Assembly (NCBI RefSeq): GCF_900115095.1
Contig: NZ_FOVH01000001.1
Location: forward strand, 682,001 to 746,000
Origin: Actinomadura madurae
GTDB lineage: Bacteria; Actinomycetota; Actinomycetes; Streptosporangiales; Streptosporangiaceae
Reading direction: 5' to 3'
DNA: 64,000 nt
Under the pieces are notes generated by a model. The model was not told where the DNA came from, searched no databases, and was given only the letters and a program-made list of their open reading frames with translations. The position numbers and the translations under genes were made by a program. Below, piece after piece: positions 31,061 through 41,090 of the stretch (position 1 is the first letter of the stretch; each line of letters begins with the position of its first letter).

Positions 31061-31738
31061 ATGGCTCCTCAGATCGCGCCCAGCATCCTGTCCGCCGACT
31101 TCGCCCGCCTGGCCGAGGACGTCGCGCGCGTCGCCGGCACCGCGGACTGGGTGCACGTCGATGTCATGGACAACCACTTCGTCCCGAACCTCACCCTCGG
31201 GCTGCCCGTCGTGCAGGCCCTGCTCAGGCACAGCGCGCTGCCGCTCGACTGCCACCTGATGATCGAGGATCCCGACCGCTGGGCGCCGGAGTACGCCGAG
31301 GCGGGGGCGAAGAGCGTCACCATCCACGCCGAGGCGGCGAAGGCCCCCGTCCGCACCCTGCGCGCCATCCGCTCCGCGGGCGCGCGGGCGGGCCTCGGCG
31401 TCAACCCGGCGACCCCGGTCGACGGCTTCGAGGACCTCCTCGGCGAGGTCGACATGCTGCTGCTCATGACCGTCGAGCCGGGCTTCGGCGGCCAGAAGTT
31501 CCTGGACGTCGTCCTGCCGAAGGTCCGCCGCGCCCGGGAGCTCATCAAGGGCCGCGACCTTCCCGTCTGGCTCCAGGTCGACGGCGGTGTCAGCGCCGAG
31601 ACCATCGAACGCTGCGCCGACGCGGGAGCCGACGTCTTCGTCGCAGGCAGCGCGGTCTACGGCGCCGACGACCCCGCCGAGGCCGTGCGCAAGCTCCGCG
31701 CCCAGGCCGAAGAGGCGACCGCCAAAGCCGATTGGTGA
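31061..31738 (+). CDS. rpe: Ribulose-phosphate 3-epimerase
   Basis: A 225-aa TIM-barrel enzyme of the pentose phosphate pathway. The metal and catalytic residues lie in [34 protein letters not shown] and VDGGVS (Asp of the last motif), all intact. ATG 31061 was chosen over GTG 31019 because homology starts there. A TAGACT -10-like box ends only ten bases upstream, so the transcript may be nearly leaderless. It supplies ribulose 5-phosphate, the sugar precursor for the riboflavin operon downstream. Confidence 0.95.
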   Translation: MAPQIAPSILSADFARLAEDVARVAGTADWVHVDVMDNHFVPNLTLGLPVVQALLRHSALPLDCHLMIEDPDRWAPEYAEAGAKSVTIHAEAAKAPVRTLRAIRSAGARAGLGVNPATPVDGFEDLLGEVDMLLLMTVEPGFGGQKFLDVVLPKVRRARELIKGRDLPVWLQVDGGVSAETIERCADAGADVFVAGSAVYGADDPAEAVRKLRAQAEEATAKADW

Positions 31739-31745
31739 TCTCCTG

Positions 31746-32384
31746 GTGATCCTCACCTGCAACGCCGTCCTGTTCGACGTGGACGGCACCCTCGTCGACT
31801 CCACACCGCTCGTCGAGCGCGCCGCGCGCGAGTGGGCCGCCGAGTACGGCATCGACCCGGACGAGTTCCTGTCGGACGCCCACGGCCGCCGGACGAGCGA
31901 CCGCGTGGCCGACTTCCTCCCACCGGACGAGGTGCGCGAAGCCACCGCCCGCCTGGACGCCCTGGAAGCGTCCCGCACCGACGGCATCACCGCCCTCCCC
32001 GGCGCCATGGAGCTGCTGACGTCCATGAACGGCCTGCCTCACGCCTTCGTCACCTCGATGGACCGGGCCCATCTCAAGGCCCGCACAGAGGCGGCGGGTG
32101 TGCCGCTCCCACCCGTAGTGGTGACCGCCGACGACGTTGCGTCCGGCAAACCAGACCCGTCCGGCTACCTCCAGGCGGCCGGGCGTCTGGGCGTGCCTCC
32201 GTCCGACTGCGTCGTCATCGAGGACGCCCCCGCCGGCATTGCGGCAGGCCGGTCCGCGGGTGCCACCGTCCTCGCGGTGCTCACGAGCCACGCGCAGGAC
32301 TTCCTGACGGCGGCCCACCACATCGTCCAGGACCTGACCCGCGTGGCGGCCTCAACGGACGGTCTCCACGTCACCACCGGCTGA
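31746..32384 (+). CDS. HAD-superfamily sugar phosphatase
   Basis: A 212-aa HAD subfamily IA phosphatase. Motif I is LFDVDGTLVDSTPL (nucleophile Asp about residue 10), the small helical cap follows (residues ~18-85), motif II is AFVTSMDR, and motifs III/IV are ASGKPDPSGYLQAA and VVIEDAPAGIAAG. The cap and sequence resemble DOG1/YniC-type sugar-phosphate or glycerol-phosphate phosphatases, but the substrate is unknown. GTG 31746, seven bases after rpe, suggests co-transcription. A candidate terminator follows. Confidence 0.88.
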   Translation: MILTCNAVLFDVDGTLVDSTPLVERAAREWAAEYGIDPDEFLSDAHGRRTSDRVADFLPPDEVREATARLDALEASRTDGITALPGAMELLTSMNGLPHAFVTSMDRAHLKARTEAAGVPLPPVVVTADDVASGKPDPSGYLQAAGRLGVPPSDCVVIEDAPAGIAAGRSAGATVLAVLTSHAQDFLTAAHHIVQDLTRVAASTDGLHVTTG

Positions 32385-32405
32385 CCCCTGGGAGGGAAAG
32401 GCCGC

Positions 32406-32449
32406 GCCGCCGGGCCGGGCGGGATGGCGGTCACCACGGGCCCGGCGGC
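32406..32449. terminator. Inverted repeat between convergent genes
   Basis: GCCGCCGGGCC (32406-32416) pairs exactly with GGCCCGGCGGC (32439-32449) across a 22-nt loop, between the convergent stop codons of the HAD and DoxX-like genes. Confidence 0.6.
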
Positions 32450-32472
32450 ACGGGGTCGGGCGGCGCGGGCCG

Positions 32473-32883
32473 TCAGCCGAAGAGCGGGCCCACCAGGTTG
32501 AGGCCGGGGTGCTCGTCCGACGCGTAGAGGACGAACAGGGCCAGGGCGCCGCCCACGAGGGCGATCTCCTTGTTGAACTGGATCTGCTCCTGCTGGCGCG
32601 TCTCCGGCGACTCCTGCCTCCAGAAGTCGTGGAAGACGAAGGCCGTGATGAGCAGGAAGGGGACGAAGGCGATCGCGGCGAGGTCGGGCCAGACGCCGAG
32701 GACGAGCAGGACCGCCGCCACCAGGATGTAGACGCCCGACACCTGGACGGCGAGCCTGGGCATCGGGAGCTTCTTGGCCGCCGCGTAGCCGGCCATCGCC
32801 TCGGTGGCGGTGAGGTGGCCGACGGCGGCGCCGGCGAAGAGCGCCGCGAAGGCGACGCGGGCGATGAGGGCGACGACGTCCAT
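32473..32883 (-). CDS. DoxX-family membrane protein
   Basis: A 136-aa protein with four hydrophobic helices and the DoxX-like pattern ARVAFAALFAGAAVGHL at the N-terminus. Family members are small membrane proteins linked to redox and terminal oxidase functions, mostly uncharacterised. ATG 32883 follows GGAGG at proper spacing, so the longer in-frame start is rejected. Monocistronic, divergent from the riboflavin operon. Confidence 0.8.
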   Translation of the reverse strand: MDVVALIARVAFAALFAGAAVGHLTATEAMAGYAAAKKLPMPRLAVQVSGVYILVAAVLLVLGVWPDLAAIAFVPFLLITAFVFHDFWRQESPETRQQEQIQFNKEIALVGGALALFVLYASDEHPGLNLVGPLFG

Positions 32884-33062
32884 GACTGCCTCCAGGGGGA
32901 ATGTCGTCATGCGTCACGTGTGTCCCGTCACCTACCCCGAGTCGAAGATCGTTGAACGTTTAAGTATCTACCTTTCGGCGGGCCGTCCCGGTGACCGTGG
33001 CGATGGTCACAGGGGCGGGGAAGAGAATGCGTGGCACACTGGTTGGCAAAGCATGAACGCGT

Positions 33063-33182
33063 GCTCCGGGGTCGGTGAAATTCCGAACCGGCGGTGACAG
33101 TCCGCGACCCGGCCGAAGCCATCGGCCGGTTGACCCGGTGGAACTCCGGGACCGACGGTGAAAGTCCGGATGGGAGGCAGCG
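33063..33182 (+). ncRNA. FMN riboswitch (RFN element)
   Basis: The conserved core is clear: GTCGGTGAAATTCCGAACC, GCGGTGACAGTCCGCGACCC, GACCCGGTGGAACTCCGG, ACCGACGGTGAAAGTCCGG and ATGGGAGGCAGC, in the right order. Downstream, ACGCCCCT (33189-33196) pairs with AGGGGCGT (33201-33208) in the expression platform, about 50 bases before the ribE start. No T-tract follows, so control is more likely by ribosome-binding-site sequestration or a Rho-type effect. High FMN should shut off ribE-ribM-ribAB-ribH. Confidence 0.96.
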
Positions 33183-33258
33183 CGCGGTACGCCCCTGGCC
33201 AGGGGCGTGCGCTGACGGCCGTACGTCCCCCGGAGCCTTGAACAGGGAGGCCCGGGAG

Positions 33259-33852
33259 ATGTTCACCGGCATCGTCGAGGAGCTCGGCGAGATCGTGGCG
33301 GTCGACCCCTTGGGGGGCTCGGTCACGCTCACGGTCCGCGGACCGCTCGTCACCGAGGACGCCGTCCACGGCGCGTCGATCGCCGTCAACGGCGTCTGTC
33401 TCACCGTGGTGGACGTCAAAGACGGGGTGTTCACCGCCGACGTCATCAAGGAGACCCTCGACAAGTCCGGCCTCGGCGCGCTGGAACCGGGCTCCAAGGT
33501 CAACCTGGAACGCCCCGTCCGGCTCTCCGACCGGCTCGGCGGCCATCTCGTCCAGGGCCACGTCGACGGCGTGGGCGAGATCCTCTCCCGCGAGCCGGGG
33601 GAGCGGTGGGACGTGGTCACGGTGTCCCTCCCCCCGAGCCTGAGCCGCTACCTGGTCGACAAGGGCTCCATCACCGTCGACGGCATCAGCCTCACCGTCG
33701 TCGAGGCCGCCGCCGACCGGTTCAGCGTGGCCCTCATCCCGACGACGCTCGCGCTCACCACGCTCGGCCACAAGCAGCCGGGCGAGCCCGTGAACCTCGA
33801 AGTGGACGTCGTCGCCAAATACGTCGAGCGCATGATGGGCGACCGGTCGTGA
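33259..33852 (+). CDS. ribE: Riboflavin synthase
   Basis: A 197-aa lumazine dismutase with two homologous barrels: [17 protein letters not shown] opens the first (with [11 protein letters not shown]) and [14 protein letters not shown] the second (with [11 protein letters not shown]). It converts two molecules of 6,7-dimethyl-8-ribityllumazine to riboflavin. ATG 33259 follows AGGGAGG. First gene after the FMN riboswitch; the GTGA overlap with the next gene implies coupling. Confidence 0.96.
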   Translation: MFTGIVEELGEIVAVDPLGGSVTLTVRGPLVTEDAVHGASIAVNGVCLTVVDVKDGVFTADVIKETLDKSGLGALEPGSKVNLERPVRLSDRLGGHLVQGHVDGVGEILSREPGERWDVVTVSLPPSLSRYLVDKGSITVDGISLTVVEAAADRFSVALIPTTLALTTLGHKQPGEPVNLEVDVVAKYVERMMGDRS

Positions 33853-34489
33853 ACTGGCTCGGCGCGGGCTTCGAGGTGTTCGGCGAGCACATCCTGTGGA
33901 CCGACCTGGTCGGCAACGTGCTCTCGCTCGCCGTCGTCTGGCTCGCCATGCGCAAGACCCTCTGGACGTGGCCCGTGCAGCTGGCCGGCGCGCTCCTGCT
34001 GCTCGCCGCGTCGACGCACGCGCACGTCCCCGGCAACGCCCTCAAACAGGTGCTGTTCATCGGGCTCGCCCTCAGCGGATGGGCCATGTGGACACGGGGG
34101 CGGCGCGACACCACGGGCGGCCTCGTCGTCCGGCAGGCGACGCCCAAGGAACGCGCCGTGCTGATCGGCGCGCTCGTCATCGGCACGGCGGTCGTCGCCG
34201 AACTGTTCGTCCACCTCGACTGGCTGAGGATCGCCTGGTCGCCGTGGGCGAACGCCTACATCTTCGTCGGCAGCGCGGTCGCGACGTTCGCGCAGAGCCG
34301 CGCGCTGGTCGACTTCTGGATCGTCTGGGTGCTCGTGGACCTGGTCGGGGTGCCGCTGGCGCTCAGGTCCGGGCTGTACGTGTCCGGCGCGGTCTACGGG
34401 ATCTTCTTCGTGATGGTGATGGTCGGGTTCAGGAACTGGCTCCGGGAGTCCCGGGGCGGGCAGGCCCTCGGGCAGAAGGCGGTGACCGC

Positions 34490-34493
<4 letters not shown>
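33849..34493 (+). CDS. ribM: PnuC-family transporter, probable riboflavin uptake (RibM/PnuX)
   Basis: A 214-aa PnuC-fold membrane protein with about seven helices ([18 protein letters not shown] ... [20 protein letters not shown]). PnuC proteins take up nicotinamide riboside, but members placed in FMN-riboswitch operons between ribE and ribAB (PnuX/RibM in corynebacteria and Streptomyces) import riboflavin. Genomic position is the basis for the substrate call. The start overlaps ribE and the stop overlaps ribAB by 4 bp each. Confidence 0.88.
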
Positions 34494-36240
<1,747 letters not shown>

Positions 36241-36287
36241 ACGTCCCCGGTCCCGTACGCATCTCATCTCATCCGAAAGGCAACTCC

Positions 36288-37163
36288 GTGCTGTCACTAG
36301 TCCTGCCCAAGGGGTCGCTGGAGAAGGCGACCATGCAGCTGTTCGACGCCGCCGACCTCACCGTCCAGCGGACGTCGGACCGCGACTACCGCGCCTCCAT
36401 CGACGACCCCCGCATCGACCGGGTCCGCGTCCTGCGCCCGCAGGAGATCCCGACCTACCTCGAACAGGGGCTCTTCGACCTCGGCATCACCGGCCGCGAC
36501 TGGATCACCGAGACCGACGCCGACGTGGTCAGCCTCGGCGAGCTGAAGTACTCCAAGGCGACCGCCAACCCGGTCCGCGTGATCATGGCGGTGCCGGACG
36601 GCGCGCCCTGGCGGTCGGTGTCCGACCTCCCCGAGGGCGTCCGGATCTCCACCGAGTTCCCGGCGATGACCCGGCGGTTCCTGGAACAGCACGGCGTCAA
36701 GGCCACCGTCGTCCCGTCCTACGGCGCGACCGAGGCGAAGGTGCCCGACATCGTGGACGCGATCGTCGACCTCACCGAGACCGGCTCGTCGCTCCGCAAG
36801 AACGGCCTGCGCATCCTCGACACGCTCCTGACCAGCTACACCGAGCTGGTCGCGAACCGCGACGCCTACGAGGACGCGGAGAAGCGCGCCGCGATGGAGG
36901 ACATCGCCCTCCTCCTGCAGGGCGTCATCCGCGCCCGCGGCAAGGTGCTGCTGAAGCTGAACGTCGCGCAGGCCGACCTGCGGAAGGTCCTCGACATCAT
37001 GCCCGCCATGGCGTCGCCGACGGTCACCTCGCTCGCCGGCGGCGAGTCCAACGCCGTGGAGTCCGTGGTCGCCAAGCGCGGCGTCAACACGCTGATCCCG
37101 GCGCTCAAGGCCGCGGGCGCGCACGACATCCTCGAGATCCCCATCGCGAAGATCGTTGACTGA
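36288..37163 (+). CDS. hisG: ATP phosphoribosyltransferase (long form)
   Basis: A 291-aa HisG catalysing the first step of histidine synthesis. Residues 1-210 form the bilobal catalytic region (LVLPKGSLEKATMQLF, DLGITGRDWI and the PRPP loop VDLTETGSSLRKNGL at ~163). The final ~75 residues form the ACT-like histidine-feedback domain of the long form, so HisZ is not needed. GTG 36288 follows GAAAGG. hisE, which precedes hisG in Streptomyces, is absent here. Confidence 0.96.
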   Translation: MLSLVLPKGSLEKATMQLFDAADLTVQRTSDRDYRASIDDPRIDRVRVLRPQEIPTYLEQGLFDLGITGRDWITETDADVVSLGELKYSKATANPVRVIMAVPDGAPWRSVSDLPEGVRISTEFPAMTRRFLEQHGVKATVVPSYGATEAKVPDIVDAIVDLTETGSSLRKNGLRILDTLLTSYTELVANRDAYEDAEKRAAMEDIALLLQGVIRARGKVLLKLNVAQADLRKVLDIMPAMASPTVTSLAGGESNAVESVVAKRGVNTLIPALKAAGAHDILEIPIAKIVD

Positions 37164-37602
37164 CGCTCCGGCGCTGCCGACCGTGTGGCGTCCCCGCACC
37201 ACCCGGCTCGTCGCCTACCTCACGGCGGGCGTGATCATGCTCGGCCTGATCGTGCTCGCCGTGGTGGTGGCGCCGCAGTTCAAGCTGTTCGACCGGATCC
37301 TGATGGTCGCGTTCGGCGCGCTGATCGCGTGGATCCTGCACATGCTGGCCCGCTGCCGCGTCACCGCCGACGACTCCGGCCTCACGGTCGTCAACGCCTT
37401 CCGCACCCGCCGCCTCGAATGGCCCGAGGTCGTGGACGTCACCATGAGCCCCGGCGAGCCCTGGCCCACCCTCGACCTCGCCGACGGCACCTCCATCGGC
37501 GCGATGGGCATCAACGGCGCCGAAAAAACCCTCGCCGCCCGCCAGCTCGCCGAACTCCAGTCCCTCCTCCACACCCGAGGCGAAGCCCCCGACCCCGCCT
37601 GA
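37156..37602 (+). CDS. PH-domain membrane protein
   Basis: A 148-aa protein with two N-terminal membrane helices (residues ~15-65) and a bacterial PH-like domain (CRVTADDSGLTVVNAFRTRR ... LEWPEVVDVTMSPG). The start is TTG 37156 inside the hisG stop region, with coupling by an 8-bp overlap. A PH-domain gene directly after hisG is conserved in actinomycetes; the role is unknown and probably unrelated to histidine. Confidence 0.8.
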   Translation: MTDAPALPTVWRPRTTRLVAYLTAGVIMLGLIVLAVVVAPQFKLFDRILMVAFGALIAWILHMLARCRVTADDSGLTVVNAFRTRRLEWPEVVDVTMSPGEPWPTLDLADGTSIGAMGINGAEKTLAARQLAELQSLLHTRGEAPDPA

Positions 37603-37662
37603 GAACCTCTGGCTTAGGCTGTTGCCCGGACCAGGAACGCGTTCGTGTGCGACAGTGGGCTC

Positions 37663-38289
37663 ATGAGCGCTCAGAGTATCGAGGCGATCGCGGAAAGTGG
37701 CCACATGGAGCTTGAGCCGCTGCCAGACTGGGTGTTCCCCCCGCCGGGCGGCTACACGGCCGACGACTTCCTGCGCATGCGCGGTCTGCCCCGGCACACG
37801 GAGCTGATCGACGGGAGCCTGGTCTTCGTGAGTCCGCAGCGCAAGTGGCACGTCCGCGTGATCGACCTGCTGCGGACCGAACTGAACCGTCAGGCGCCGG
37901 AGTATCTGTGCGCCGACCGCGAAATGACCGTCAGACTCTCCGATCGCCACGCTCCCGAGCCGGACGTTCTGATCGTCTCGACCGAGGCCTACGAACGGGA
38001 CGAGCCGTCGACCTACTATCTCCCGGAAGACGTCGTGCTCGTGGTCGAGGCGGTCTCCCCCGATTCAGAGATCCGTGACAGGGAGATCAAGCCGCGCAGG
38101 TACCGGGAGGCCGGTATCCGGCACTACTGGCGCGTTGAGGAGGACGAGGGGAGCACCATCGTCTATGTCTACGAGTTCGACCCCGCCTGTGCGGCTTACG
38201 TCATGACCGGCATCCACCATGACCAGCTCAAAGTGACAGGGCCGTTCCCCATCGAGATCGACCTCACAGCGGTCACCAAGCGGCGGTAG
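37663..38289 (+). CDS. Uma2-family PD-(D/E)XK endonuclease-like protein
   Basis: A ~208-aa member of the Uma2/DUF820 family. The nuclease core is visible: HTELIDGSLVFVSPQ, then APEPDVLIVST and VVEAVSPDSEIRDREIKPRR (Asp, Glu and Lys of the PD-(D/E)XK site), then REAGIRHYWRV. These genes are abundant in actinobacteria and cyanobacteria; most are of unknown role. Start choice is open among GTG 37645, ATG 37663 and ATG 37705. Its G+C looks lower than its neighbours, consistent with horizontal transfer. Confidence 0.85.
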   Translation: MSAQSIEAIAESGHMELEPLPDWVFPPPGGYTADDFLRMRGLPRHTELIDGSLVFVSPQRKWHVRVIDLLRTELNRQAPEYLCADREMTVRLSDRHAPEPDVLIVSTEAYERDEPSTYYLPEDVVLVVEAVSPDSEIRDREIKPRRYREAGIRHYWRVEEDEGSTIVYVYEFDPACAAYVMTGIHHDQLKVTGPFPIEIDLTAVTKRR

Positions 38290-38317
38290 GAACACCGGCC
38301 AAGGTGTGGCGCCATGC

Positions 38318-38956
38318 CTAGAGGGCGGTGAGGACGGTTATCGTGCCGGCGGTGATGAGGGCGGCGGCCCAGAGGCGGTCCAGGTTGAACCAGGCGCGGC
38401 GGAGGATGGCCAGGCCGACGATCTCGTAGACGAGGACGGCGATGACGCCGGCGACGGCGAACATCGCGAGGGTGTGGACGGCGGTGACGAAGACGCCCGT
38501 GGACAGGGCGCTGCCCGAGGCCGACGCCAGGCCGTGGTCGTGGCCCGCCGGGGCCGTCCCGGACGAGGTCAGGACGGGCAGCAGCATGAGGCCCGCGCCG
38601 TGCGCCGAGGACATCAGGAACGACCAGCCGGCGAGCTGCCACAGCGAGATCCGCATGCCGACCCAGCGGAAGTGCCGCTGGGACAGCAGCCGCCACAGCC
38701 CGAAGCCGACGAGGAGCGCGCCGCCGCCGATCGCGACCGCCCGGGTCGCGACGACGGAGCGGGTGAGCGCGACGAGGACCGCGACGGCGCCCACGGAGGC
38801 GGCGTGGCCCGCGGCGATCGCCGGGAGCGACTGCAGCACGAGGGACCGGCTGCGCTCCTGGAGGCCCCGGGCCACGGCGAACAGCCAGCCCATGGCGGGG
38901 TTGAGGCCGTGGAACGCGCCGAGCGCCACCAGCGCGGCGAGCGATCCGTCGGACAT
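38318..38956 (-). CDS. Polytopic membrane protein of unknown function
   Basis: A 212-aa protein with about six hydrophobic segments and His-rich loops: FHGLNPAMGWLFAVARGLQE near the N-terminus, AAGHAASVGAVAVL, and GHDHGLASASGS before the fourth segment. The spacing of His residues in helices resembles nickel/cobalt or TauE-like exporters, but the diagnostic motifs are not clear, so I leave it unassigned. ATG 38956 starts where the hydrophobic profile does. Adjacent to the tnpB element. Confidence 0.65.
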   Translation of the reverse strand: MSDGSLAALVALGAFHGLNPAMGWLFAVARGLQERSRSLVLQSLPAIAAGHAASVGAVAVLVALTRSVVATRAVAIGGGALLVGFGLWRLLSQRHFRWVGMRISLWQLAGWSFLMSSAHGAGLMLLPVLTSSGTAPAGHDHGLASASGSALSTGVFVTAVHTLAMFAVAGVIAVLVYEIVGLAILRRAWFNLDRLWAAALITAGTITVLTAL

Positions 38957-39058
38957 TCGACACTTATAACCTGAAGGACCCGAAATTTGCAGTAGGAACA
39001 CGCTCCATTTTCGCGAGTTCTCCCCATGCGGGACCTAGATCGCTGTAATTTTATTGTC

Positions 39059-40281
39059 GTGAGGACGGCATTCAAGTGCCGGGCGTATCCGGATGCAGAG
39101 CAGGCGATTATGCTGAACCGTACATTTGGGTGTGTGCGGCTCGTCTGGAACAAGACCCTCGCCGAGCGTCGCGCCCGGTATCAGACTGAAGGCGAGCAGA
39201 CTTCGTATAAGCAGACGAGTGCGGCTCTGACAGTTTGGAAAAAGAACCCCGAGTTGCTGTTTCTGAATGAGGTGTCGTCAGTTCCGCTGCAGCAAACGCT
39301 GCGGCATCAGCACGCCGCGTTCACCAACTTCTTCGCTGGGCGGGCACACTATCCGCGTTACAAGGCTCGTACTGGACGTCAGTCCGCGCACTACACCCGC
39401 TCGGCGTTTCGGATGCGCGGCGGCCGATTGTGGCTAGCCAAGACCGTCAGGCCTCTGGATGTGGTGTGGTCGTGGCCGAATGTGGACCTGGCGGTTCTGA
39501 GTCCGACAACGGTGATCGTGTCTCGGGAGGCTGACGGCCGCTGGTTCGTCACACTCGTAGTCGATGAGGACGACCCTGCTCCCGCGCTACCTACCGAAAA
39601 GACGGTAGGTGTTGATCTGGGGTTGACGGACTTCGCGGTCACCAGCGACGGTGGTCGCGTTGCTCACCCGAAACACATGCAGCGTCACGAGGAGCGGCTC
39701 AGACGGTACCAGCGGAGGATGGCCCGCAAGATCAAAGGTTCCCAGAACCGCAAGAAGACCAGGCGGAAGCTCGCGCGGTCGCACTCCCGGGTGCGCGACG
39801 CCCGGCAGGACTTCTTGCACAAGATGACCACGGACCTCGTTCGCCGATACGACGTGATCGTCATCGAGACCTGAACGTGGTCGGCATGGTCCGCAATTCT
39901 CGCTTGGCCCGCGCAATTTCGTGCAGTGGCTGGGGTGAGTTCCGGTCGATGCTGGAGTACAAGGCCGCTCGACTCGGGCGTCGAGTGGTAGTGATCGATC
40001 GGTGGCACCCATCTTCCAAGAAATGCGGCGCATGCGGACATCTGCTTGCGACGTTGGATTTGGGTACACGTCAGTGGACGTGCCCGGACTGCGGCGCTCG
40101 GCATGACCGGGACATCAACGCCGCCAAGAACATTCTGGCCGCCGGGCTGGCGGTGACAGCCTGTGGAGCGAGCGGAAGACCGCCGGGGGAGACCCCGGGG
40201 CAGCCCGCATCGAAGCAGGAAATCCGACCCGCGAGGGAAGGAAGCCGCGCCCGTCAGGGCGCTGGCGCAGGCCAAGGGTAG
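39059..40281 (+). pseudogene. tnpB: IS200/IS605-family tnpB, disrupted by a one-base frameshift
   Basis: GTG 39059 opens a TnpB reading frame (AFKCRAYPDAEQAIMLNRTF) that runs into TGA at 39872-39874. The frame continues from 39868 in another register as GAC-CTG-AAC-GTG (DLNVVGMVRNSRLA) to a stop at 40281. A missing G at 39868 explains the break: GAG-ACC-TGA instead of GAG-GAC-CTG. RuvC-I (GVDLGLTDFAV) is in the first part. The RuvC-II motif VIVIE-DLNV is split exactly at its catalytic Glu. The zinc ribbon (CGACGH ... CPDCGARHDRDINAAKN) with the RuvC-III Asp is in the second part. TnpB is an RNA-guided nuclease, ancestor of Cas12. No tnpA is present. Confidence 0.9.
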
Positions 40282-40285
40282 CAGT
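40130..40285 (+). ncRNA. Candidate omega RNA (reRNA) at the tnpB 3' end
   Basis: As in IS605 elements, the tnpB 3' end contains stable hairpins: CCGGGG-GAGA-CCCCGG (40183-40198) and GCGCCC-GTCA-GGGCGC (40247-40262), followed by the right end. The guide would be the flanking bases just past the boundary, inside the remnant of the selenium-binding-protein gene. The end is diverged, so function is uncertain. Confidence 0.35.
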
Positions 40286-40295
40286 AGAGTCCACG

Positions 40296-40373
40296 CGCGA
40301 GCCTCTCCGGCGGGGCGGAGGCGGCGTCGCGCGGGGAGGCGTAGAAGGTCGGGTCCGGCTTCCAGAGTGCCAT
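40296..40373 (-). pseudogene. Truncated start of a selenium-binding-protein (SBP56) gene
   Basis: ATG at 40373 opens MALWKPDPTFYASPRDAA and continues to PPERLA, which matches the N-terminus of bacterial SBP56/methanethiol oxidase proteins (usual continuation PPERLAYVA). Homology stops at 40296, next to the tnpB element right end, so insertion or an associated deletion removed the rest of the gene. It starts seven bases after the stop of the sulfite-oxidase-like remnant. Confidence 0.6.
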
Positions 40374-40380
40374 GGGGGTC

Positions 40381-40955
40381 CTAATCGGTCGTAGCGGGTT
40401 GCCCGGTGAGGCAGACTCGCTGGTGGTAGCGGGTGTTCCACGGCGAGAACAGCGGCTCGCCGGCGACCTGGACGTCGCCGAGCCACTTGACGCTCGCGAT
40501 GCCCGGCCACGACGGCACGACGAGGCGGACGGGGTGGCCGTGGTCGGGGGGCAGGGGGGCACCGTTCATCTCGTAGGCGAGGAGGACGTCCTTCATGGCT
40601 TTCGCCACCGGAAGGGGACGTCGCACGCGGCCGAGGTTCTCGCCCTTGTCCACGTACTCAGCGTCCAACCCGCGCGGCAGGATGTCCACGGCCTCGCGGG
40701 TGATTCCTGCGCGCCGCAGGACGGCCGACAGGCGGACCCCGCGCCACCGGGCCATGCCGACGGCGCCGAGCCGCCACGGCGTGCCGGACGCGGCCTGCCC
40801 CTGCTGGGACCCGAAGGCGGACGGCCCGCCGCCAGCCCCGCGGTCAGCCCCGCTCCAGCGGACATGCGCAGCAGCCCGCGGCGGGAGGGCGCGCGCACGC
40901 TCTCGTAGGTCGCCTCGTCGGTCAGGTCACAGTCGTCCTTGTCGCCGGATCGCAT
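40381..40955 (-). pseudogene. Deleted and frameshifted sulfite-oxidase-like molybdopterin enzyme
   Basis: ATG 40955 starts a protein with a Tat signal (SRRGLLRMSAGAGLTAGLAA). After about 45 codons the conserved sequence continues in a different frame as FGSQQGQAASGTPWRLGAVG and MARWRGVRLSAVLRRAGI, then PVRLVVPSWPGIASVKWLGD, ending at 40381. This is the C-terminal part of a sulfite-oxidase-type Moco domain (residues ~200-330 of a normal enzyme). The substrate-binding middle is deleted. The gene is not functional. Confidence 0.75.
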
Positions 40956-41090
40956 GCACCCGATGCTGCTCAGCGCCCACCCGAAAGTCACCTTTCCCTA
41001 CTCATTTACCAGGCAAAATCCGGAGCGGCGGGGACGTGTGAGTTCCGTCTCGGGCTGAGTAGCCTGTGATCCGTGGGGGAGGCGGCGCCG

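Larger units (their letters stand above)
38990..40290 (+). mobile_element. Solo tnpB (IS1341-type) insertion element
   Basis: The element consists of the broken tnpB and its flanks. The G+C drops noticeably from about 38960. The right boundary must lie between the GCGCCC-GTCA-GGGCGC hairpin (40247-40262) and 40296, where the coding remnant of another gene resumes. The left boundary is not defined (no terminal repeat expected for this family). Confidence 0.6.

Noticed and set aside
37663..38289. Uma2 gene as part of a toxin-antitoxin or defence pair with the neighbouring membrane gene
   Set aside because: The genes converge, share no operon and neither has a known partner family.
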